A program made the position numbers and the translations under genes. Positions 16,815 through 25,908 of a DNA stretch of 64,000 bases are shown here, piece by piece. Below the pieces are notes generated by a model. That model was not told the DNA's origin and ran no database searches. It was given only the letters and a program-made list of their open reading frames with translations. The stretch is from an uncultured Desulfobacterales bacterium (GTDB lineage Bacteria > Desulfobacterota > Desulfobulbia > Desulfobulbales > Desulfocapsaceae): positions 1 to 64,000 of the forward strand of contig CALGIJ010000018.1 of NCBI GenBank assembly GCA_937915545.1, written 5' to 3'. The stretch's first letter is position 1. Every line of letters begins with the position of its first letter.

Positions 16815-18269
16815 TCACCTTTCGCGAAGGGCCATTTCCCGCGCCCTGAGTATCGGTTTGAGCAGATAGGAGAGGATGGTCTTCTTGCCGGTGATGATAT
16901 CCACCGTCGTCACCATGCCGGGGATGATCGGCAGGTTGCCGTGCTTGCTCTCCAGGTAATTTTTCTTGGTGCGCACCCGCACCAGGTAGTAGCTGTTGCC
17001 TTTCTCGTCGGTAATGGAGTCGGCGCCGATCATCTCCAGCTCCGCCTCGAGGCCGCCATAGATGGTGAAATCGTAGGCGGTGAACTTGACCATGGCCTTC
17101 TGCTTCGGGCGCAGGAAGGCGATGTCGGAGGGCTTGATCTGCGTTTCGACGAGCAGCGAGTCCTCGAGGGGGACGATGGCCACCAGGTCCATGCCCGGCT
17201 GGATGACCCCGCCGATGGTGTTGACCAGCACCTGCTTGACGGTGCCGTGCACCGGCGAGCGCACGGCGGTGCGGTCGAGGCGGTCGACCAGGGCGGTGGC
17301 GGAGGCCGACAAGGCGGCCAGCTCGACCTCGACCTCGGCCAGCTCCTTCTTGGCGCTGTTGGCGAAGTTGAGCCGCTCCTCGCTGATCACCTTCTGCGCC
17401 TCGGCCATCTTCGAGCGCACCCGGGGCAGGGCGAGCCGGATGCCGGCGATTTCGCCCTGCTTGGTGGAGGCCTCGCGTTCGAGGCGGAGAATCTCCACCT
17501 GGGAGACGGCGCCCTGGGCCACCAGGGGGCGGGTCAGGTCGATCTCCTTTTTGAGGATGGCGTAGGTGCGCTCCAGTTCGCGCAGCTTCTCCTCCATCTC
17601 GGCCAGCTCCTGGCGGCGCTGCAGCGACTGCTCCTCGAGGATGGCGATGGTCGTCGCCAGCTTCTCGCGGCGGGCGGCGTAGAGCTGCTGCTCACGCAGG
17701 GCGATCTCGGCGTTTTCCTTGAGGACCTCTTTCGGCATGGCCAGGTCTTCGGGGCCTTGCTCCAAATTGGCCACCCCCTTACTGCCCGGGCCGGCGGCAG
17801 GCGCCTCGCCGCCATGGAGCGCCGTCTCGGCGCGCAGCCGCGCCGCCCTGGCGAGGAGCGCCAGGTACTTGAAGCGGGTTTCCTGGTAGGGGGCGGAAAA
17901 CCTCGTCTGGTCGAGGCGCATCAGCATCTGGTCCTTCTGCACGATGTCGCCTTCGCGGACAAAGGTCTCGGCGAGGATGCCGCCCTCGAGGTTCTGCACC
18001 ATCTGGATCTGGCTGGAGGGGATGACCTTGCCGTTGCCGCGGGTGATCTCATCGATTTCGGAGATGTACATCCAGTAGATCAGGGCGGCGAACAGGGCCA
18101 GGGTGATATAGATGATGGCGCGGCCGCCGCGCGGCGACTGGACGAGGATGGTGGTGCGGATGTCGGCGATGAGGTCCGTCTCGACACTGTGCCGGGCGCT
18201 GAAGATCTGCGCCGGCGCCTGGGGGGGCTTGCCGGGGGTGGGCTCTGTGTTGGGCTTGGTTGGGGTCAT
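16815..18269 (-). CDS. lapC: type I secretion membrane-fusion protein (LapC/HlyD)
   Basis: A 484-residue HlyD-family adaptor. It has a short proline-rich cytoplasmic N-terminus, one transmembrane helix (AIIYITLALFAALIYWMYI near residues 50-70), the lipoyl-like half-motif GNGKVIPSSQIQMVQNLEGG, long coiled coils (about 170-330), and the C-terminal beta-barrel part with VHGTVKQVLVNTIGGVIQPG and GMVTTVDIITGKKTILSYLL. It links the inner-membrane ABC exporter (lapB, 30 bp upstream) to the TolC-like protein (lapE). The substrate class is large RTX-like adhesins. The gene order and the LapD/LapG genes identify the LapBCE type rather than a toxin exporter. Confidence 0.92.
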   Translation of the reverse strand: MTPTKPNTEPTPGKPPQAPAQIFSARHSVETDLIADIRTTILVQSPRGGRAIIYITLALFAALIYWMYISEIDEITRGNGKVIPSSQIQMVQNLEGGILAETFVREGDIVQKDQMLMRLDQTRFSAPYQETRFKYLALLARAARLRAETALHGGEAPAAGPGSKGVANLEQGPEDLAMPKEVLKENAEIALREQQLYAARREKLATTIAILEEQSLQRRQELAEMEEKLRELERTYAILKKEIDLTRPLVAQGAVSQVEILRLEREASTKQGEIAGIRLALPRVRSKMAEAQKVISEERLNFANSAKKELAEVEVELAALSASATALVDRLDRTAVRSPVHGTVKQVLVNTIGGVIQPGMDLVAIVPLEDSLLVETQIKPSDIAFLRPKQKAMVKFTAYDFTIYGGLEAELEMIGADSITDEKGNSYYLVRVRTKKNYLESKHGNLPIIPGMVTTVDIITGKKTILSYLLKPILRAREMALRER

Positions 18270-18299
18270 AGGCTTTCTCGTCGCGGTCGTCGGTCGTCG

Positions 18300-20516
18300 T
18301 TAGTCGTTCAGCTGGCCTTGGCGCAAGGCGTCGAGAATGGCCGCCTTGGGCCCGTCGGCGCGGACCATGCCGCGGTGCAGGACGATGATGCGGTTGACCA
18401 TCGACAGCAGCGAGGCGCGATGGGTGATCAGCACCAGGGTCTTGCCGGCGATGATCTGGCCGAGGCGGCTGCGCAGCCCGGCTTCGGTACGTGCGTCCAT
18501 GGAACTGGTCGGCTCGTCGAGGATGAGGATGCGCGGGTCGAGGAGCAGGGCCCGCGCCATGGCGACGATCTGCCGCTGTCCGCCGGAGAGTAGCCGGCCC
18601 TGTTCGCCCACCGGCATGTCGAAGCCCTGGGGGTGGTTGCTGACGATGTCCATCAGGCCGGAGAGCTCGGCGGCGCGGAGGATGTCGGCGTCGCTGGCGT
18701 GATCGCAGCCGAGGACGATGTTGTCGCGCACGCTGCCGCGGAAAAGGGTGACGTCCTGAGGCACGCAGCCGACGAAGCGGCGCAGCTCCGAGGGGTCGAT
18801 CTGGCGAATGTCGGTGCCGTCGACGCCGACCATGCCGCTATCCGGGTCGTAGAGGCCGAGGAGCATCTTGCCGAGGGTGGTCTTGCCGGAGCCGATGGCG
18901 CCGATCACGCCGACTTTCTCCCCCGGGGCGATCTTCAGCGAGATGTCCTTCAAGGCCTTGAAGTTCTGTCCGGGGTAGGTGAAGGACATGTCCTTGAACT
19001 CGATCTCGCCGCGCAGCCCGGCGCGGTGCAGGAAGGTCTTGCTCAAGGGGCGTTCGACCTCCATGGCCATGACCTCGTTGAGGGTCTCCAGGGAGGTGCG
19101 CGCCTGATGGTACCTGGTGGCCAGGCTGACCACCTGGGTCATCGGCGCCAGCACCTGGCGGGTGAGCATGACGATGGCGATGAGGCCGCCCTGGGACAGC
19201 GCCCCGTTGGAGATGAGATAGACCCCGGCGATGACCACCGCCACCACGGTGAGGCTCTGTACCAGTCCGGAGATGTGCGTCACCGAGGCGGAGAGGAAGC
19301 GCGAACGGGCGCTCCACGTGCTGATATGGCCGACGGCCTCCTCCCAGGTATGTTGGATCTTGCTCTCCGCCCCTAGCATTTTCAGGGTCTCCAGCCCGTT
19401 CAGACCCTCGACGAGGACGGCGTTCTTGTTGGCCGAGGCGTGGTAGGTCTGCTCCACCGAGCGGCGCAGGGGCAACTGCACGAGGAGGCAGTAGAGAAGG
19501 AGGATGGCGATGGCGGCGAGGTGGATGAACACCGCGTTCCCGGAGAGGTACCAGATGGCGGCCAGGCCGAGGGCGAGGAAGGGCAGATCGACGATGCCGG
19601 TCAGCGACAGCGAGGTGATGAAATCGCGAATGCTGTCGAACTGCTGGATCTTGTTGGCGAAGGAGCCGATCGACTCGGGGCGGGCGGCCATCTTCAGGCC
19701 GAGCACCTTCTCGAAGATGATCGACGACATCTCCAGCCCGGCCTTCTTGCCGGCTTCGTCGATGAAGTAGCCGCGCAGGCCGCGCATCACGGTGGAGAAA
19801 AGGTAGATGACGCCGATGCCGATGGCCAGCACCCACAGGGTCTCGAAGGCATTGTTGGGGATGACGCGGTCGTAGACGTTGAGTATGAAAAAGGGTGTCG
19901 CCAGGCCGAAGATATTGATGAGCAGGGAGGCGACGATGACGTCGCGGTAGATGCGCCACGAGGAGAATAACGTGCTCCAGAACCAGTGGCGGCGGGCGCC
20001 GGTGATCTCGGCGACGCTCTGCCGGTCCTGCTGGAAGCGTGGCAGGAGGAAGATGGCGTAGCCGACATAGAGCCTTTTGAGCTCCTCGAGGGAGATGGCG
20101 GTGCGGCCGCCGTCGGCCTCGGGCAGCAGCAGCTCGGCATTGCCGGCGTCATGGTCGATGGCCACCAGCACTGCGGCGCGGCGGTCGTGGAGCAGCAATA
20201 TGCAGGGCAGCTCGAGGTTGGTGAAGCTCTTCAGCGAGCGTCGCAGGGTTCGCGAGGTGAGCCCGGCACGCTGCGCGGCACGGCTGGCAAGCCTGACGCT
20301 CAGTTTGTTTCCTTCCAGCGGCAGCCCGGCGCGCAGCGTGGTGCGCGACACCGCGCGGCCGTGCAGCCTGGCAACCAGCACCAGACAGTCGGTGAGCGGG
20401 TCGTCGATGACGTCGCTGTCCTGGCTCAGCCGCCAGTTCTCCGCCGCCGCTGTCGGGGTTATTTTCGCTTTCATCGTAGCCATAGGAGAGAGGAAAAAGG
20501 TAGCGCCGTCAGTCAT
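18300..20516 (-). CDS. lapB: type I secretion ABC transporter (LapB)
   Basis: A 738-residue exporter. The N-terminal 140 residues form a C39-like domain without the catalytic cysteine context (DDPLTDCLVLVARLHGR), as in substrate-docking CLD domains of HlyB/LapB. Six membrane segments follow (about 165-440), then the nucleotide-binding domain: Walker A GAIGSGKTTLG, signature LSGGQRQIVAMARALL, Walker B ILILDEPTSSMD. The start is uncertain: the ATG at 20516 overlaps the lapD stop by 8 bp, while ATGs at 20483 and 20474 are possible. It exports the adhesin that LapG cleaves; that adhesin gene is not in this window. Confidence 0.92.
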   Translation of the reverse strand: MTDGATFFLSPMATMKAKITPTAAAENWRLSQDSDVIDDPLTDCLVLVARLHGRAVSRTTLRAGLPLEGNKLSVRLASRAAQRAGLTSRTLRRSLKSFTNLELPCILLLHDRRAAVLVAIDHDAGNAELLLPEADGGRTAISLEELKRLYVGYAIFLLPRFQQDRQSVAEITGARRHWFWSTLFSSWRIYRDVIVASLLINIFGLATPFFILNVYDRVIPNNAFETLWVLAIGIGVIYLFSTVMRGLRGYFIDEAGKKAGLEMSSIIFEKVLGLKMAARPESIGSFANKIQQFDSIRDFITSLSLTGIVDLPFLALGLAAIWYLSGNAVFIHLAAIAILLLYCLLVQLPLRRSVEQTYHASANKNAVLVEGLNGLETLKMLGAESKIQHTWEEAVGHISTWSARSRFLSASVTHISGLVQSLTVVAVVIAGVYLISNGALSQGGLIAIVMLTRQVLAPMTQVVSLATRYHQARTSLETLNEVMAMEVERPLSKTFLHRAGLRGEIEFKDMSFTYPGQNFKALKDISLKIAPGEKVGVIGAIGSGKTTLGKMLLGLYDPDSGMVGVDGTDIRQIDPSELRRFVGCVPQDVTLFRGSVRDNIVLGCDHASDADILRAAELSGLMDIVSNHPQGFDMPVGEQGRLLSGGQRQIVAMARALLLDPRILILDEPTSSMDARTEAGLRSRLGQIIAGKTLVLITHRASLLSMVNRIIVLHRGMVRADGPKAAILDALRQGQLND

Positions 20517-22503
20517 CTGCCGGGGAGGAAGGTTCCCCGGCGCCTGCTGTCAGCCGTTGCGGTCTGTCGATGAGAAAGCCCTGCATGCCGTCGACATGGA
20601 GCTCTCTGAGAATGGCTTCCTGCCCTTCGTCCTCGACCCCCTCGGCGATCACCGGGATGTCGAGGCTGTGCGCGGCAGCCACCAGGGCACCGATATAGAA
20701 GCGGGCGCTGCCGTCGACTGCCTTCAGTTCGTTGGTAAAGGCGCGGTCGATCTTGACATGGCAGGGTTCGAGGGAACGCAGAGAGGTGAAGCTGGCGAAG
20801 CTCTGGCCGAAGTGGTCGAGGGCGACGTTGTGTCCGAGCCTGCGCACGGCGCGGGCGAACTCTTCCACCGCGGTCAGGGAGGCCGCCGCCTTGATCTCGC
20901 TGAACTCGAAGATCAACGGAGCCGCGTCGCGACTCCTGGCGGCGAGGAGCGTCAGCAGCCAGGGTACGAAGCTCTCGTCGTCGAGGGAGGCGGTGGAGAG
21001 GTTGATCGCCAGGGGGAGGGCGGCGAGGAGGGCAGGGGGCTGCAGCAGGCAGCTCTCCAGCACCAGCCGGTCGATGGCAGCTACCCGTCGCAGCCGCTCC
21101 GCCAGGGGGATGAATAGGGCGGCGGAGAGGGTCTCGCCGTCGTCCATGACCATGCGCGCGAGGATCTCTGTGTGGAGAGGGCGGTCGCGGTGCGGCAGGG
21201 CCACCACCTTCTGCCCGAAGATGGCGATGGCCCGCCTGTCGAGGACATGGTCGAAGGCCTGGCGCCACTGCTGGTCGCCACGGGGCAGCCGGGCGCTTTC
21301 GTCGCCGCTGGCGGCGAGCTCCCAGGCGCCGTCCTCGCGCGAGGCGGCGCCGGCCAGCATGCGGTCGGCGGTGGCGAGGAGCTGTGCCAGGGGCGTGGCG
21401 CGGTCGTACACTGCCCCGCCAAGGTGTCCGCGGGCCTCGCCGGCGGTGAAGTAGTCGTCGGCCAGCTCTGCCAGCCGTCCAGTGATGGTGGTGGCGATGC
21501 GGCCCGCCTCTTCGCGGCTGGTGTCCGGCAGCAGGATGGCGAAGGTCGCCCCGGAGATGCGCGCCAGGGCGGGGCGCGGCGCTTTTGCGACGGTCTCGCC
21601 GAGGAGGCTGGCGATCTCCTGCAGCAGCCGGTCGCCATGGACGAAGCCCTTCTCGCGGTTGCGCTCGGCCAGTCCGGGAATGAAGAGGAGCAGCAGGGCG
21701 CCATGGGGGGCGCCGGCCGTCTCCTCCATGGCCGCAACCGCCTGGGCCTCGAGATAGCGGCGGTTGCCGAGGCCGGTGACGGCGTCGCTGAACGCCTCGC
21801 GACGCATCGCCTCGGCCAGTTCGGCCTGCTCGGTGAACATCTGCCGGACCTTCTCGGTCATGGTGTTCATGGCCACCACGACGCGGCGCAGTTCGCGCGT
21901 CGCCGGCAGGGAGGTCTGCAGCCGCCAGCGGCGCTGGCAGAGGTCTTCGGCCTGGCGCTCCACCTCGGCCAGTGGCTTGAGCAAGAGCCGCAGGCCCACC
22001 GCCCCGGCGAGGAGGAAGAGTCCGGCGATGAGGGCAAAGAGCAGGGTCACCGCCGTCGCCCCGCGCCACAGGGACTTGTAGAGGTAGCCGGGGTGGCTGG
22101 ACACGGCCAGGGTGCCGAAGCGCTGCCAGCCCGAGGTGATCATGGTGGTGGCCTCGGGGGCGACCAGGGGGACCAGGGCGATGAACCAACCCGGTACGGC
22201 GTCGATGATCACCTCCTGGTGCCGCTCCAGCAACTCGCGGCCGTCGAGGTCGGCGAGGACGATGCGCCGGTAGTAGCCGCGGTCGAAGACGGCGTTGATC
22301 ATCGCCTCCACCGTGGCCATGTCGCCCAGGGCGATATGGGGCTGAAGGGACAGGCCGAGAGAGGTCGCGGTGTCCTGGGCGTGGGCGCTGAGCTGCTCTT
22401 CGAGGTAGCTCTTCGTTGCCCGCAGAGCGATGGTGAAGGCCGCGCCGAGGAGGAGGGCGAGCAGGAGGAGGATGAAGAGGAACATTTGCCGATATAGTGT
22501 CAT
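20509..22503 (-). CDS. lapD: LapD-type c-di-GMP receptor, degenerate GGDEF-EAL
   Basis: A 664-residue inner-membrane receptor. TM1 (FLFILLLLALLLGAAFTIAL) and TM2 (about 148-171) flank a periplasmic LapD/MoxY-like domain of about 120 residues. HAMP, GGDEF and EAL domains follow. Both enzymatic domains are degenerate: the GGDEF position reads RISGATFAILLP, and the EAL position reads HTEILARM; the DDFG metal loop is LDHFGQSF. EGVED is kept. This is the pattern of LapD, which binds c-di-GMP in its dead EAL domain and then sequesters the LapG protease. The ATG overlaps the lapG stop (ATGA at 22500-22503), so the two are translationally coupled. Confidence 0.93.
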   Translation of the reverse strand: MTLYRQMFLFILLLLALLLGAAFTIALRATKSYLEEQLSAHAQDTATSLGLSLQPHIALGDMATVEAMINAVFDRGYYRRIVLADLDGRELLERHQEVIIDAVPGWFIALVPLVAPEATTMITSGWQRFGTLAVSSHPGYLYKSLWRGATAVTLLFALIAGLFLLAGAVGLRLLLKPLAEVERQAEDLCQRRWRLQTSLPATRELRRVVVAMNTMTEKVRQMFTEQAELAEAMRREAFSDAVTGLGNRRYLEAQAVAAMEETAGAPHGALLLLFIPGLAERNREKGFVHGDRLLQEIASLLGETVAKAPRPALARISGATFAILLPDTSREEAGRIATTITGRLAELADDYFTAGEARGHLGGAVYDRATPLAQLLATADRMLAGAASREDGAWELAASGDESARLPRGDQQWRQAFDHVLDRRAIAIFGQKVVALPHRDRPLHTEILARMVMDDGETLSAALFIPLAERLRRVAAIDRLVLESCLLQPPALLAALPLAINLSTASLDDESFVPWLLTLLAARSRDAAPLIFEFSEIKAAASLTAVEEFARAVRRLGHNVALDHFGQSFASFTSLRSLEPCHVKIDRAFTNELKAVDGSARFYIGALVAAAHSLDIPVIAEGVEDEGQEAILRELHVDGMQGFLIDRPQRLTAGAGEPSSPADD

Positions 22504-23243
22504 CGTTCTCCTCCCCCCTCGGGCAGCGCCGTTCTGAGACTCGCCGGCAGGCGCGTCAGCAGGTCGTTCCACAGCTTGAGTCGGCCGCTGCCGCCGATAT
22601 GATTACCCTTGCCCCGTTCCCTGGCCAGCCATAGCCCCGAACCGTTGAAGCTGTATACCGGCAGCAGGTCGGGACGTTTGTCGGCAGGTTCGATGGTGCC
22701 GACCAGGTTGTCGAGCACCAGGGGAATACCGTCTGCCTGTTCGTAGTAGGTGAGCACCATATGCGCCTGGTTGATCTTCCATGCCTTGACGTAGGTGAGG
22801 CTCATCTTCTCGTCGGCGACCCCGAGGAGCCTCAGGGTAAAGTACTTGGCAACGGCGAAATCCTCGCAATCCCCGCCATCGCTGGCGAGAAACTCCACCG
22901 GTGTCGCCCAGTAATCGCGCTCCCCCCAGTGCAGCTGGTCGCTGACGAACTCAAGCCGGTTGAAGAAGCGGTTGACTTTGTCGAGCTTTTCGTGATCACT
23001 GGCGCCGTCGTCGCTGTTGGCCAGCTCTTCCCAGGCGAGCAGCCGCCGCCGCGCCTCTTCGCCGTAGCGTTTCGCCGCGGCGTCGATTACCGCGGGGTCA
23101 AGGGTGAAGCCGCCCCCGGCGTGGAGGAAGAGGCCGGTCAGCCCCAGGGTGAGAAGGAGGGCCGTTGCCCCAGTGAGCAGATCCAGCCACTTCCCGCGCT
23201 GCCTCTTCGTGCAACCTTCCTGTGGCTCGCCCGACCGCCCCAT
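22500..23243 (-). CDS. lapG: LapG periplasmic adhesin protease
   Basis: A 247-residue transglutaminase-like cysteine protease (BTLCP family). An N-terminal signal anchor (LLTGATALLLTLGLTGLFL) exports it. The catalytic triad is visible: Cys126 in DGGDCEDFAVAKY, His161 in NQAHMVLTYY, Asp178 in PLVLDNLVG. In Pseudomonas, LapG cuts the N-terminal retention module of the LapA adhesin at a di-alanine site and releases biofilm cells when c-di-GMP is low; LapD holds it inactive when c-di-GMP is high. It lies 83 bp downstream of lapE and overlaps lapD by 4 nt. Confidence 0.93.
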   Translation of the reverse strand: MGRSGEPQEGCTKRQRGKWLDLLTGATALLLTLGLTGLFLHAGGGFTLDPAVIDAAAKRYGEEARRRLLAWEELANSDDGASDHEKLDKVNRFFNRLEFVSDQLHWGERDYWATPVEFLASDGGDCEDFAVAKYFTLRLLGVADEKMSLTYVKAWKINQAHMVLTYYEQADGIPLVLDNLVGTIEPADKRPDLLPVYSFNGSGLWLARERGKGNHIGGSGRLKLWNDLLTRLPASLRTALPEGGGER

Positions 23244-23325
23244 CTCTCACCAGCGCCTGCCGTCATCCGCCATCGGGAGACGCCGCCGGACGGGCGGCGG
23301 CGCCTCCTTACGCCACGCTTGCCGC

Positions 23326-24720
23326 TCAACCCTCGGCGAGGAAGGCGGTCCTGCTCTCGAAGGCTTTGATTTCGGCACTGACCTTGACCGTCGAGTCCTT
23401 CTTCTCCTCCTTGTCCTTATCGCCGTCCACCTGGGCTTCCTTGGGCCATTCGAGGTCGAAGCTCTTCACCAGTGAACCGAGACCGTTGAGGATGCGATAC
23501 TGGGCGTAAAGGCCATTGTAATCGGCTTCCACCAGGGCCTGCCTGGCGTCGATGACCTCTGCTTCGGTGTCAAGGACGTCGAGCAGGGTGCGCTTGCCGA
23601 GGTTGAACTGTTTGGTATAGGAGACGGCAGTCTCCGAAGTGGCGGTGACACGCTGCTTGAGGAACTCGGTGCGCTCCCGCGCCGCCTGCCAGGCCATCCA
23701 CGAGAGGCGTACCGATTCCACCACCTGACGGTGGGTATTGTTGCGGATCTCCCGTGCTTCGCTGATGAGGTGGGCTGTCTCGGCGCGTCGTGCCTGATCC
23801 TTGAAGCCGTTGAAGAGGTTGTAGCGCAGGCGCACCATGGCCAGCAGCGAGGCGTCCTTGCCCTCGGTGTCGAGGTCGTCCTGCCAGTTCTGGTCGACCT
23901 CGATGTCGACGATCGGCAGGTAGGGGGCCTTGGCGACATCGTACTGGCGGTGGCGCGCTTCGAGGTCGGCTTCGGCGGATTTCAGGGTCGGGTGCAGCTT
24001 GAGGGCGGCTGCTTCGGCATCCTCGAGGGAGCCGGGCAGCTGGCCGGCCGGCGGCGAGGGTTTGAGCAGCTCGCCGGGCATGTTGCCGACCACCGAGAGG
24101 AAGTTGCTCTGCGCGTCGAGCAGGTTGGTTTTGGTGACGATGACGTTGGCCTGGGCCAGCGATACCCTGCCCATGACCTGGTCGCTGTCGGCCTTGCTGG
24201 CCACGCCCGAGTCGCTACGCATCTTGATCTGGTCGGCGATGCGCAGATGGGTTTCGAGATTCTCCTCGGCGAGTTTCAGCAGTTCCTGGCGCCGCAGCAC
24301 GTTGAGGTAGACCTCGGCAGTGCGCAGGGCGACATTCTCGGAGGTCCCGCCAAGGCGGTAGGCGGCCGAACGTACCCGTTCCTGCTGCCGGTCCACCTCG
24401 TTGACGGTCGCCATGCCGGCAAAGACGTTCTGGCGCAGGCTCAGGGTGTACTGCTGCGGGTAGAGGGTGTCGTCCACCGGTTCCTGGACATCCTGCCAGC
24501 CGGCCCCGGCCTTGAAGTCGAGGGTCGGCAGATAGCCTGCCCGGGCCTGGCGCACCTCCTCGTCACGGCCGAGCCGGTTGTAGGCCACGCTTCTCACCTC
24601 GGGGTGGGACTGCAGCGTTTGATGAATCGCTTCCTGCAAGGTCTGTGCGGTGGTGGTTCCGCCGAGAAGGAGCAGGCTCCCCCCGACCACGGCCACGCCA
24701 ATTCGTTTCCCCCATTGCAT
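23326..24720 (-). CDS. lapE: TolC-family outer-membrane channel (LapE)
   Basis: A 464-residue outer-membrane efflux protein. The ATG at 24720 is chosen because AGAGGAGG lies 6 nt upstream. Residues 1-26 are a signal peptide ending TTTAQ. The duplicated helical outer-membrane efflux domain shows the expected landmarks (QTLQEAIHQTLQSHPEV, LSLRQNVFAG, AEVYLNVLRRQEL, then in the second half RLRYNLFNGFKDQAR and FNLGKRTLLDVLDTE). It ends with a charged Lys/Glu-rich tail (about 430-455). It is the first gene of the lap operon and forms the tunnel for the LapB/LapC exporter. Confidence 0.92.
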   Translation of the reverse strand: MQWGKRIGVAVVGGSLLLLGGTTTAQTLQEAIHQTLQSHPEVRSVAYNRLGRDEEVRQARAGYLPTLDFKAGAGWQDVQEPVDDTLYPQQYTLSLRQNVFAGMATVNEVDRQQERVRSAAYRLGGTSENVALRTAEVYLNVLRRQELLKLAEENLETHLRIADQIKMRSDSGVASKADSDQVMGRVSLAQANVIVTKTNLLDAQSNFLSVVGNMPGELLKPSPPAGQLPGSLEDAEAAALKLHPTLKSAEADLEARHRQYDVAKAPYLPIVDIEVDQNWQDDLDTEGKDASLLAMVRLRYNLFNGFKDQARRAETAHLISEAREIRNNTHRQVVESVRLSWMAWQAARERTEFLKQRVTATSETAVSYTKQFNLGKRTLLDVLDTEAEVIDARQALVEADYNGLYAQYRILNGLGSLVKSFDLEWPKEAQVDGDKDKEEKKDSTVKVSAEIKAFESRTAFLAEG

Positions 24721-24877
24721 AATCAACCTCCTCTATGTGTTTTTGCCGTTTCCTTGGCCTAAGCCGCAGAGCGGTCATGTTGCGCCGGCCTCCCCCTCTT
24801 TCCCCACTTGGGAGTGGTCCCCGCCGTGGCGCGTTTGCACCTGATGCAACGGGGCAGGGGAGGTTCTATAGGTACCA

Positions 24878-24905
24878 CATATAACCACACTGTGATACTT
24901 GACAA
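24878..24905 (-). promoter_or_regulatory. candidate promoter of the lap operon
   Basis: On the minus strand TTGTCA (24900-24905) and TATATG (24878-24883) with a 16-nt spacer, about 150 nt upstream of lapE. An inverted repeat overlaps the -10 element. Confidence 0.4.
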
Positions 24906-25047
24906 CCATTTCCGGCGCTGACGCCAGCAAATCGGCGCCTTCGCCCTGTGGAGAAGTTTCGCATCTTTCGCCTGAGATGTCAAAGCGTCCAGGGCAAAGC
25001 AGGTCTGCCTGTCGGGTACTATCTTCGCGATCTTGCCGAGATTCGGC

Positions 25048-25075
25048 TTGCTTCTTTCAATTCATCGGGTATAAA
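25048..25075 (+). promoter_or_regulatory. candidate promoter of the Sel1-repeat gene
   Basis: TTGCTT (25048-25053) and TATAAA (25070-25075), 16-nt spacer, about 50 nt before the start codon, in an AT-rich stretch. Confidence 0.4.
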
Positions 25076-25125
25076 AATCGCTGAAAGGATATTCCCGCAT
25101 AACACATTACGGAGGTTTTTTCCTT

Positions 25126-25662
25126 ATGCGACTTTCTCCTTCTGCTGGGCGCTGGCTGCGGAGCGCGGTGCTCGCTCTTGGCCTGATATTCGGCCTTCAC
25201 ATCTCCGCTGTCGCCGCGCAGGATGACATCAATACGCTCCTCGCCAGAGCCGAGCAGGGCGACTATAATGCACAGTGTTACGTCGGCCATCTCTATCTCA
25301 GCGGCAAGGGGGTGGAGCAGGACTTCGCCAGGGCGCGCTACTGGTACCAGCGGGTAATTGACCAGCAGGGGGCGGATGCCAAGATCGTCGCTCACGCCCA
25401 TCTCGTTCTCGGCGTGCTTTTCAACAGCGGCAAGGGCGGCAGGAAATGCTACGAGACGGCTCGGCACTGTTTCGAGACCGCCGCCAGTCAGGGCTATACC
25501 GATGCCCATATCAACCTTGGCCTGATGTATGCCAGAGGTATAGGTGTGGCGAAGGATTTCAAACAGGCGCTCTACTGGTGGCGGCTGGCCGAGGAGAAAG
25601 GCCACCCCAGCGCCGCCGCCTATGTGCGCCAGCTGAAAAAAAAGATGAACCTGTCCGGCTGA
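25126..25662 (+). CDS. secreted Sel1-repeat protein
   Basis: A 178-residue exported protein. The signal peptide (SAVLALGLIFGLHISAVAAQ) ends near residue 31. Three to four Sel1-like (TPR-related) repeats follow, each with a small-residue helix pair: YNAQCYVGHLYLSGKGVEQD, AHAHLVLGVLFNSGKGG, and TDAHINLGLMYARGIGVAKD. Sel1 repeats mediate protein-protein contacts in the periplasm or envelope. A GGAGG box lies 11 nt before the ATG. It stands alone, divergent from the lap operon and convergent with copZ. Confidence 0.88.
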   Translation: MRLSPSAGRWLRSAVLALGLIFGLHISAVAAQDDINTLLARAEQGDYNAQCYVGHLYLSGKGVEQDFARARYWYQRVIDQQGADAKIVAHAHLVLGVLFNSGKGGRKCYETARHCFETAASQGYTDAHINLGLMYARGIGVAKDFKQALYWWRLAEEKGHPSAAAYVRQLKKKMNLSG

Positions 25663-25710
25663 GGGGTGCGGGGCGGACGCCCCCTGGCACCCCAGCCCGT
25701 CTTGGTGTTC

Positions 25711-25908
25711 TTATTCCCCCGGCTCGAAGCCGATCTTGCTGATGGCGGCGCGCAACTGCTGACGGTCGGCGCCCTTGTTGAAGAAAGTCGCTTGCCCGGC
25801 CTGCAGGTCGACCTGCACTTCCGTCAGCTGTGGAAAGGCCTCAAGGGCCTTCTTCACCGCGCCGACGCAGTGCTGGCAGCTCATCCCCTTGATTTTCAGA
25901 GTTTCCAT
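25711..25908 (-). CDS. copZ: CopZ-like copper chaperone (HMA domain)
   Basis: A 65-residue single heavy-metal-associated domain. The metal loop is GMSCQHCVGAV (Cys11 and Cys14 of MxCxxC), followed by the usual beta-alpha-beta pattern and the C-terminal KIGFEP. Such chaperones carry Cu(I) to CopA-type ATPases, and copA lies divergently 336 bp away. GGGAGG precedes the ATG by 5 nt. Confidence 0.9.
   Translation of the reverse strand: METLKIKGMSCQHCVGAVKKALEAFPQLTEVQVDLQAGQATFFNKGADRQQLRAAISKIGFEPGE

Larger units (their letters stand above)
24721..25125. other. divergent regulatory region, lapE / Sel1 gene
   Basis: 405 bp, noticeably AT-richer than the flanks between 24860 and 25130. It holds a candidate promoter on each strand (24878-24905 minus, 25048-25075 plus). 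An imperfect inverted repeat, GGTT-C-TATA / TATAACC (24862-24886), overlaps the minus-strand -10 box and could be an operator. No gene is seen. Confidence 0.45.

Noticed and set aside
16803..18593. Long plus-strand frame antisense to lapC
   Set aside because: Same GC-bias shadow pattern (Leu/Gly/Asp/Gln-rich); lapC on the other strand has all HlyD motifs.
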